Source of the DNA: Ferriphaselus sp. R-1
GTDB taxonomy: Bacteria; Pseudomonadota; Gammaproteobacteria; Burkholderiales; Gallionellaceae
Direction of reading: 5' to 3'
Length of the DNA stretch: 64,000 nt
NCBI RefSeq assembly: GCF_000746095.1
Contig: NZ_JQKP01000014.1
Coordinates: 1-64,000, forward strand
A model generated the notes under the pieces. It made no database searches and was not told where the DNA came from. It saw only the letters and a list, made by a program, of their open reading frames with translations. Positions 58,476 to 64,000 of the stretch are shown here, piece after piece (the first letter of the stretch is position 1; every line of letters starts with the position of its first letter). The translations under genes and the position numbers were made by a program.

Positions 58476-59081
58476 ATGAACTGGAATGATTTTAACGATG
58501 CCGAACAACAAACCTCGTTCGACCTGATCCCGAAAGGGACGCTGGCCAAGGTGCGTATGACGCTCAAGCCCGGTGGTCACGACGATGCATCGAAAGGATG
58601 GACGGATGGCTATGCCTCCGAGAGTTTCGATACCGGCTCGATCTATCTGGCCGCCGAATTCGTCGTGCTCGAAGGCGATTACGCCAAGCGCAAACTGTGG
58701 AGCAACATCGGCCTGCATTCCGCCAAGGGCGATGCGTGGGCCAACATGGGGCGCACTTTCATTCGTGCGCTGCTCAATTCAGCCTACGGTGTGCAGCCTG
58801 CCGACCAATCACCGGAAGCACAGAAAGCCCGCCGCATTGCCAGCTTCGCCGCCCTCGACGGTATCGAGTTCGTCGCACGCATCGATGTCGAAAAGGATGC
58901 CAAGGGCGAGAACCGCAACATTGTCAAACAGGCCATCGAACCCGATCACAAGGATTACGCCCGTCTGATGGGAATGACGCCGAAGATCGGCAACCCATCC
59001 CAAGGTGGACATTCCGGCTCACCCGCACAACCTGCTCCGCAACGCCCTGCCGCAACCGGCAAACCGGCGTGGGCGCAGTAA
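58476..59081 (+). CDS. Conserved phage-type protein, possible ssDNA binding
   Basis: 201 residues. The body is beta-rich (FDLIPKGTLAKVRMTLKP, GSIYLAAEFVVLEGDYAKRKLWSNIGLHSAKG) and ends in a Gly/Pro/Ala-rich tail finishing KPAWAQ. This layout, coupled to an Sak4-like ATPase gene three bases upstream, recalls phage single-strand binding partners; the assignment is inference. Confidence 0.7.
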   Translation: MNWNDFNDAEQQTSFDLIPKGTLAKVRMTLKPGGHDDASKGWTDGYASESFDTGSIYLAAEFVVLEGDYAKRKLWSNIGLHSAKGDAWANMGRTFIRALLNSAYGVQPADQSPEAQKARRIASFAALDGIEFVARIDVEKDAKGENRNIVKQAIEPDHKDYARLMGMTPKIGNPSQGGHSGSPAQPAPQRPAATGKPAWAQ

Positions 59082-59090
59082 GGAGGGAGC

Positions 59091-59573
59091 GTGAAATGCT
59101 GGATTTGTTCACGAGAGGCGCGTGGCTTTGGGATCACCGACACGCGCTATGCCATCGGCGATGCAAGACGCTATCCGGTGCGATGGGTGTTCTGTTCAAA
59201 GCGCTGTCAGGACGCATTTCATCGGTTCTACAACGTGCGCGTCGAGGCAGAAGGCAAGGACGAGGAGCTACCCATGATTGATGCGACCGAATTCGAGCAG
59301 GCCGCGATGCGCGGCTGCCTCAAGGCGTTCGGCAGTGCAGCGGGCGAGATCGGTTACGCCAAACCGCTAGGCGACTACACCGAAACAGAAGCCTTGCGGG
59401 TGATTGATGCCATCGTCACCTGCTTCGTCAATGCGATGGCCGATCGCTACGGGTCAACCGGCTTCAACTTCCCACCCGTTCGCGTGTTGGCTGAAGTGGT
59501 GCAGGACCCGTTCAGCGATCTCAAGAACGACCTGCCGTGGGAAGAAGGTGCGGCACAGAAAGGCGGTGCGTGA
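59091..59573 (+). CDS. DUF6511-like zinc-finger protein
   Basis: 160 residues. The N-terminal CWIC...FCSKRC arrangement (residues 3-40) is a likely zinc finger. The second half (TEFEQAAMRGCLKAFGSAAGEIGYAKPLGDYTETEALRVIDAIV) resembles the DUF6511 phage domain. The start is GTG at 59091 after AGGAGG. It overlaps the nuclease gene by one base. Confidence 0.75.
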   Translation: MKCWICSREARGFGITDTRYAIGDARRYPVRWVFCSKRCQDAFHRFYNVRVEAEGKDEELPMIDATEFEQAAMRGCLKAFGSAAGEIGYAKPLGDYTETEALRVIDAIVTCFVNAMADRYGSTGFNFPPVRVLAEVVQDPFSDLKNDLPWEEGAAQKGGA

Positions 59574-60328
59574 TGCTGAATTTCAATCACCGCCCCAAGT
59601 TGCACGACCTGATCACGGCGCACATTGATGTAGCACTGGTGGCAGAACGAGCAGAGCAATCCCGCCGCACTTACCTCGGGGCATCCCGCTTAGGCGTGGC
59701 GTGTGACCGGGCGCTGCAGTACGAGTTTGCCGGAGCCCCTGCCGATCCAGGTCGTGATTTCGACGGGCGCGTGCTGCGCATCTTCGAGGTCGGTCATGTG
59801 CTGGAAGATATAGCGATTCGCTGGCTGCGTCTGGCCGGATTCGATCTGCATACCCGCACACGCTCTGGTGGCCAGTTTGGCTTCTCGGTTTGTGACGGTC
59901 TGATCCAAGGTCATGTGGACGGCATCGTCATGGCAGCACCTGCTGATCTGGGCTGCACCTTCCCGATGCTGTGGGAGTGCAAAACCATGAATGCGCAGAA
60001 CTGGCGGGATTGCGTAAAGCGTGGCGTGGCCGTCTCAAAACCGGTGTATGCCGCGCAGATGGCGATCTACCAAGCCTACATGGAAGGCACGGTCGATGGC
60101 ATCAGCCGCAATCCTGCGCTGTTCACCGCGATCAACAAGGACACGCAGGAGATCTGGTTTGAGCAGGTACCGTTCGATGCGGCACTGGCGCAGCGCGCAT
60201 CCGATCGCGCCGTGAAGATCATCGCTGCCACCGAACATGGCGAGTTGCTGCCGCGATCGTTCAACGATGCCACGCACTTCGAATGCAAGTTCTGTTCATG
60301 GCAGGAACGATGCTGGAGGTCGGCATGA
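59573..60328 (+). CDS. Cas4/AddB-type Fe-S PD-(D/E)XK exonuclease
   Basis: 251 residues. Nuclease motifs: GHVLEDIAIRWLRLAG, the Asp in IQGHVDGIVM and the E-x-K in LWECKTMN. Four cysteines are arranged as C44 near the N terminus and C238-x2-C241-x5-C247 at the C terminus, the spacing that binds a 4Fe-4S cluster in Cas4 and AddB. Such enzymes resect DNA ends. No CRISPR is near. It overlaps the next gene by four bases. Confidence 0.9.
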   Translation: MLNFNHRPKLHDLITAHIDVALVAERAEQSRRTYLGASRLGVACDRALQYEFAGAPADPGRDFDGRVLRIFEVGHVLEDIAIRWLRLAGFDLHTRTRSGGQFGFSVCDGLIQGHVDGIVMAAPADLGCTFPMLWECKTMNAQNWRDCVKRGVAVSKPVYAAQMAIYQAYMEGTVDGISRNPALFTAINKDTQEIWFEQVPFDAALAQRASDRAVKIIAATEHGELLPRSFNDATHFECKFCSWQERCWRSA

Positions 60329-60669
60329 ACGCGGCCCTGATTCCTAAAGCGTCGAGCAAGCCACCGGTGCCACTGATCGGCATGCGCGCCATCGAGCGGA
60401 TGCTGTTGCGCCATGTGTTTGCGCCCGTGCCGGAAGCGAAGCTGATCGTGGCGGTGATTTGTCAGGGCATCGCCGATGCGGCTGCGGTCGAGGATTACAC
60501 CCGGCGCAGAGCCCATCAGTTTCTGCTGGGCAGCGATCTCGACCATCTCGCAGACCTCGTCGAACTCAACCCGGAATTCGTCAGGGAGGTGGCGCGCCGG
60601 GCGCGCTATCTCACCACACAGAAAACTCCCAAACCTAAAAAACGAACCAGAAAGTCAGGTGCAAGATGA
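60325..60669 (+). CDS. Small conserved protein before the primase
   Basis: 114 residues, helical, with a basic tail (KTPKPKKRTRKSGAR). It has no recognised domain. It is coupled by ATGA overlap to both neighbours, the Fe-S nuclease and the primase-helicase, so it probably belongs to the replication machinery, perhaps as a DNA-binding or loading factor. Confidence 0.75.
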   Translation: MNAALIPKASSKPPVPLIGMRAIERMLLRHVFAPVPEAKLIVAVICQGIADAAAVEDYTRRRAHQFLLGSDLDHLADLVELNPEFVREVARRARYLTTQKTPKPKKRTRKSGAR

Positions 60670-62960
60670 TGGATTTTAACGATACGACGGCTCAAGCGAG
60701 CCCAAACCGCGAAGTAGAACGCGAGGAGATTCGACAGACGTTGCTCACCCAACTGGAGTCAGTGCTGTTCACGCTGTTTCCTGCTGGAAAAAAGCGGCAC
60801 AACAAGTTCCACATCGGCGATGTGCTGGGCAGTCCCGGCGACAGTCTGGAGATCGTACTCAGCGGTGAGAAGGCCGGTCTGTGGACCGACCGGGCGGAAG
60901 GCAGCGGCGGCGACATCTTCGATCTGATCGCGCGGCATCATGGATGCGATTCGCACAACGATTTCGCCAGCGTCCTGCAACATGCACGTGATCTGGTAGG
61001 CCGCGCGCCTGCCCCGCTTGCCCGTAAAACTAAGCGCGAAGCACCGATCGACGATCTCGGCCCTGCCACGGCCAAATGGGACTATCAGGATGCCGCTGGC
61101 AATCTGATTGCTGTGGTCTATCGCTACGATCCACCCGGTCGCCGCAAGGAGTTCCGTACATGGGATGCTAAGCGTCGCAAGATGTCGCCACCCGATCCGC
61201 GCCCGCTCTACAACCAACCTGGCATCGCTGCGTCCAGCACCGTGGTACTGGTCGAAGGCGAAAAATGTGCACAGGCACTAATTGCAATCGGCCTGTGCGC
61301 CACCACCGCGATGCACGGGGCCAAGGCTCCCGTCGATAAAACCGACTGGTCACCACTTACTGGCAAGTCGGTCGCCATCTGGCCAGACAAGGACAAGCCG
61401 GGCTGGGAATATGCACAGTCAGCCTCGCAGACTGTGTTGGCGGCTGGGGCATTAGCGTGCGTCATTCTGCTACCACCCGAAGATCGTCCGGAAGGCTGGG
61501 ATGCAGCAGACGCGATTACCGAAGGCTTCGATGTTGCGGTATTCATCGCCAGCGGCCCGCGCATTGAAATGCACCTGCCGGATGACGAACATGATTCCGA
61601 CGATACGGACGGTCAGGAGCAAACCGAGCAGACGGTATGGGGCACCGAAGATGCACTGGCGCTCTCATTCACCCGTCGCTATCAGCACGACTGGCGTTAT
61701 GTCGCGGCATGGGGCAAGTGGCTGATGTGGGACGGTCAGCGCTGGCGTACCGAGGACACCTTGGCGGCAACCGATCTGATCCGCCATGTCTGCCGCCATG
61801 CCGCAGTGCGTTCGGACAATCCCAGAGTAGCCGCCAAACTGGCCGGTTCAAGCACGATAGGCGGTGTGGAACGTCTTGCCCGCGCCGACCGTCGCCATGC
61901 GGGCAACACGGAAGAGTGGGATGCCGACATCTGGTTGCTGAACACACCCGGAGGGGTCGTCGATCTGCGCACGGGACGAATGCGGGCGCATTTCCGGGAA
62001 GACCGGATGACCAAGATCACCACCGCCACGCCCAAGGGCGACTGCCCGACATGGAAGGCATTTTTGGCCGATGTGACCGGCAACGATCCAGAGTTGATGA
62101 GCTACCTGCAACGCATGGCGGGCTACGGCATGACCGGGGTTACCAGCGAACATGCGCTGTTCTTCCTGTACGGCACGGGAGCCAACGGCAAGAGCGTGTT
62201 CCTGAATGTCCTCTCCACGATTCTGGGTGACTACGCGGCAAATGCACCGATGGATACCTTCATGGAAACACGCTCGGACCGGCACCCCACCGATCTGGCT
62301 GGATTGCGTGGAGCGCGTTTCGTGTCGGCGACCGAAACCGAACAGGGACGTCGCTGGAATGAATCCAAGATGAAGGAAATCACCGGCGGCGACCGGGTGT
62401 CCGCACGATTCATGCGGCAGGATTTTTTTACGTTCATTCCGCAATTCAAACTGTTCATCGCCGGGAATCACAAACCGTCGATTCGCAATATCGACGAGGC
62501 GATGAAACGCCGCATGCATCTGGTGCCCTTCACCGTCACGATTCCGGCAGAACGGCGTGACGGCAACCTGACCGTGAAGTTGCTCAGGGAACGCGACGGC
62601 ATTCTGGCATGGATGCTCGAAGGTTGCCTTGCATGGCAAAAGGAAAAACTCATTCGCCCCGAGAAAGTGATCGCCGCCACCGATGAATACTTCGAAGCGG
62701 AAGACTCGATTGGCCGCTGGCTTGAGGAACGCTGTGTGCGCAAAGACACTGCCAAATCCCTCACCGCAGAACTATTCAGCGACTGGAAACGTTGGGCTGA
62801 CGATTCTGGTGAATTCGCGGGTTCACAGCGTCGATTCTCCGATTTGTTGCTCACGCGCGGACTGGAAAAGTGGCGAAACAATTCCGGCATACGCGGCTTT
62901 CAAGGTATCGGCCTTCGGGAATTACCGACTGATAGACGCGTTCCTTATGCGGAAAATTGA
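60666..62960 (+). CDS. Primase-helicase (TOPRIM + D5/SF3)
   Basis: 764 residues. A TOPRIM-like domain lies at about 192-285 (VVLVEGEKCAQAL, VAIWPDKDKPG). D5_N follows (KWLMWDGQRWRTEDT), then an SF3 helicase with Walker A GTGANGKS at 503-510 and arginine-rich DEAMKRRMHLVPF. It initiates or extends replication of phages and plasmids. It is the last gene of this tightly overlapping operon and is followed by the structured intergenic region. Confidence 0.93.
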   Translation: MMDFNDTTAQASPNREVEREEIRQTLLTQLESVLFTLFPAGKKRHNKFHIGDVLGSPGDSLEIVLSGEKAGLWTDRAEGSGGDIFDLIARHHGCDSHNDFASVLQHARDLVGRAPAPLARKTKREAPIDDLGPATAKWDYQDAAGNLIAVVYRYDPPGRRKEFRTWDAKRRKMSPPDPRPLYNQPGIAASSTVVLVEGEKCAQALIAIGLCATTAMHGAKAPVDKTDWSPLTGKSVAIWPDKDKPGWEYAQSASQTVLAAGALACVILLPPEDRPEGWDAADAITEGFDVAVFIASGPRIEMHLPDDEHDSDDTDGQEQTEQTVWGTEDALALSFTRRYQHDWRYVAAWGKWLMWDGQRWRTEDTLAATDLIRHVCRHAAVRSDNPRVAAKLAGSSTIGGVERLARADRRHAGNTEEWDADIWLLNTPGGVVDLRTGRMRAHFREDRMTKITTATPKGDCPTWKAFLADVTGNDPELMSYLQRMAGYGMTGVTSEHALFFLYGTGANGKSVFLNVLSTILGDYAANAPMDTFMETRSDRHPTDLAGLRGARFVSATETEQGRRWNESKMKEITGGDRVSARFMRQDFFTFIPQFKLFIAGNHKPSIRNIDEAMKRRMHLVPFTVTIPAERRDGNLTVKLLRERDGILAWMLEGCLAWQKEKLIRPEKVIAATDEYFEAEDSIGRWLEERCVRKDTAKSLTAELFSDWKRWADDSGEFAGSQRRFSDLLLTRGLEKWRNNSGIRGFQGIGLRELPTDRRVPYAEN

Positions 62961-62988
62961 AATATATAACCGATTGATTTTATCGATA

Positions 62989-63075
62989 ACTGACGCAGAC
63001 TGACATAGCTACTGATTTACCCCTACACGTGCGCACGTAAGAGGTTAACCGGCATAAGCGTCAGTCTGCGTCAGT
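62989..63075. repeat. 16-bp perfect inverted repeat with nested palindromes
   Basis: ACTGACGCAGACTGAC (62989-63004) and its exact complement GTCAGTCTGCGTCAGT (63060-63075) flank 55 bases. Each arm is itself two ACTGAC units spaced by GCAG. Between them lie the palindromes ACGTGCGCACGT (63027-63038) and GGTTAACC (63043-63050). AT-rich sequence (62960-62988) adjoins the left arm and another ACTGACA lies just before the next ATG. It may be a replication origin, or an operator for the downstream genes. Confidence 0.7.
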
Positions 63076-63102
63076 CGCCCCAAACACACAAGGAATACTG
63101 AC

Positions 63103-63564
63103 ATGCAAAACACAATACTCGCCCTCGACTTGGGCACGACAACCGGCTGGGCATTGATGACCCGCGACAGCAGCATCACCAGTGGCACCGAATCATTCAA
63201 ACCGCACCGCTTTGAAGGCGGCGGCATGCGCTTCCTGCGCTTCAAGCGCTGGCTGACCGAGATCAAGCAAACCTCTGACAGCATCGATGCCGTGTACTTT
63301 GAGGAAGTGCGGCGTCATCTAGGCGTGGATGCTGCCCACGCCTACGGCGGTTTCATGGCGCATTTGACCGCTTGGTGCGAGCACCACCAGATTCCTTATC
63401 AGGGTATTCCGGTCGGCACGATCAAGAAACACGCCACGGGCAAAGGCAACGCCAGCAAGGACGAGATGATTGCCGCCGTTCGCAATCTTGGCCACTCCCC
63501 GGCAGACGACAACGAAGCGGATGCACTGGCCCTGCTCGACTATGCCCGCAAGCTGGAGGTGTGA
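63103..63564 (+). CDS. RuvC-like Holliday junction resolvase
   Basis: 153 residues of the phage RuvC/RNase H-like group. The catalytic acidic residues are expected in ILALDLGTTTGWALM, in VYFEEVRRHLG and in the C-terminal ADDNEADALALLDYA. It starts at 63103 with AAGGA upstream. It would resolve recombination or replication intermediates of the element, alongside the host RuvC encoded at 11405. Confidence 0.88.
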   Translation: MQNTILALDLGTTTGWALMTRDSSITSGTESFKPHRFEGGGMRFLRFKRWLTEIKQTSDSIDAVYFEEVRRHLGVDAAHAYGGFMAHLTAWCEHHQIPYQGIPVGTIKKHATGKGNASKDEMIAAVRNLGHSPADDNEADALALLDYARKLEV

Positions 63565-63565
63565 G

Positions 63566-63763
63566 ATGAAACCACAACCCTATCGCTGCCCGCTGGGCAA
63601 GTTGCAACCGCAGGCCACCGACCTGGATGCCATCAAGGAAGCCGGATGGCGCGAGCAACACATCCTGGTGGTGAAAGAAACGGACGAACGACTGGACTTC
63701 GTTGAGCGGGAGTTCGTGCGCCGGATCGGCGAACGGCTGTATGGAAGGAAGCGCCATGGATGA
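63566..63763 (+). CDS. Small protein, unknown
   Basis: 65 residues starting two bases after the resolvase stop, with AGGTG-type spacing. It contains LDAIKEAGWREQHILVVKETDERLDFVEREFVRRIGERLYG and is rich in charged residues. It overlaps the next gene by eight bases. No family is recognised. Confidence 0.7.
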   Translation: MKPQPYRCPLGKLQPQATDLDAIKEAGWREQHILVVKETDERLDFVEREFVRRIGERLYGRKRHG

Positions 63764-64000
63764 GTGGACACCCGATGCGGTCGCGGCAAGATTTACCGAG
63801 GCGGCGGAGACTGCCAGACGACTGCCTGCAGGCCGTGTGCAGGGTTATCTCAACGTCTGGCCGATCCTGCTGCGCATGGCACCCGAACAACGTCCCAATG
63901 ACGAGGAACGCCGTTTCCCGCCATCACCGGCAGCAGTTGACCGGATGCTGGAAGCGATGCGCTGGATGCAAATACTGGATGTCGAATCGCGGCACATCGT
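63756..64000 (+). CDS. DUF6362-like protein (truncated by window end)
   Basis: At least 81 residues are visible: MDEWTPDAVAARFTEAAETARRLP, then QGYLNVWPILLRM and PPSPAAVDRMLEAMRWM. This is the N-terminal pattern of DUF6362, a small phage protein usually near late genes. It supports a prophage origin and suggests more phage genes beyond 64000. Confidence 0.75.
   Translation, partial: MDEWTPDAVAARFTEAAETARRLPAGRVQGYLNVWPILLRMAPEQRPNDEERRFPPSPAAVDRMLEAMRWMQILDVESRHI

Larger units (their letters stand above)
51248..64000. mobile_element. Serine-recombinase mobile element, probably a prophage (right end outside window)
   Basis: Immediately after metR the gene content changes to a serine recombinase with DUF2924 partners, a LexA-like repressor, an AlpA-like regulator, P-loop ATPase, Fe-S nuclease, primase-helicase, RuvC-like resolvase and DUF6362 protein, nearly all overlapping by ATGA. 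Most of these families are common in prophages. The left boundary must lie close to 51248-51268. No capsid, tail or terminase gene is visible, so an integrative plasmid is still possible. The right end is not in the window and no attL/attR duplication can be tested. Confidence 0.85.

Noticed and set aside
59573-60328. CRISPR-associated Cas4
   Set aside because: The Fe-S nuclease has Cas4-like Cys spacing, but there is no repeat-spacer array and no other cas gene. Phage homologues explain it.

Overview
The window is about 51 kb of ordinary betaproteobacterial chromosome followed by about 13 kb of an integrated mobile element that runs off the right edge. Gene content and order (tol-pal with queE/queC, ruvABC, lolB-ispE-tRNA-Gln-prs-L25, recA-recX, lepA-lepB-DUF4845-rnc, and gyrA-serC-serA-pheA-hisC-DAHP synthase-tyrA-aroA) plus a tmRNA tag ANDETYALAA point to a betaproteobacterium. 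Nitrosomonadales/Gallionellaceae-like is my best guess, but this is inference and no rRNA is present.

Layout. 1-875 has no supportable gene and holds repeat-like debris, including a short diverged copy of the 3' end of the TAXI gene. 876-1127 is a small orphan protein. 1331-4008 (minus) is queE-queC-TAXI receptor. 4020-8818 (minus) is ybgC-tolQ-tolR-tolA-tolB-pal-cpoB. 8811-11944 (minus) is ruvC-UbiA prenyltransferase-ruvA-ruvB. 11997-12722 is yebC; 12795-17147 (plus) is a HerA/DUF853 ATPase and a PAS-GGDEF-EAL c-di-GMP protein; 17218-18210 is mdh. 18285-23202 (minus) is TPR lipoprotein-lolB-ispE-tRNA-Gln-prs-L25. 23273-26898 (plus) is an ABC/GldG-type transporter followed by mutM. 26936-32637 (minus) covers a CopD-like protein, recX, recA, rnc, DUF4845, lepB and lepA. 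32734-43260 (minus) is the aromatic amino acid, serine and gyrase block, interrupted only by tRNA-Leu. 43462-45954 (plus) is an OmpA-like protein, ubiG, a phosphatase and tmRNA. 46244-51247 is a FolB-like protein, glyA, metE and the divergent metR.

Mobile element (51248 to beyond 64000). A leftward integration module (serine recombinase, DUF2924 protein, two small partners) faces a rightward three-gene operon: a LexA-type repressor and two large proteins I do not recognise. The repressor promoter is unusually clear. A perfect 18-bp palindrome with GAAC-N4-GTTC at its core exactly fills the 17-bp spacer between -35 and -10, and the start codon lies about where transcription should begin. The operon closes with a strong terminator. 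A second rightward operon (AlpA-like regulator, P-loop ATPase, Cas4/AddB-type Fe-S nuclease, primase-helicase) leads to a highly structured intergenic segment with a perfect 16-bp inverted repeat, probably a replication origin or other cis site, and then a RuvC-like resolvase and DUF6362-like gene. No virion genes are in view. A prophage is the likeliest reading, and an integrative plasmid or ICE is possible.

Most likely new biology: the SOS-type LexA/ORF413/ORF321 operon with its spacer-filling operator, the structured segment after the primase-helicase, and a palindromic repeat translated in frame inside aroA.
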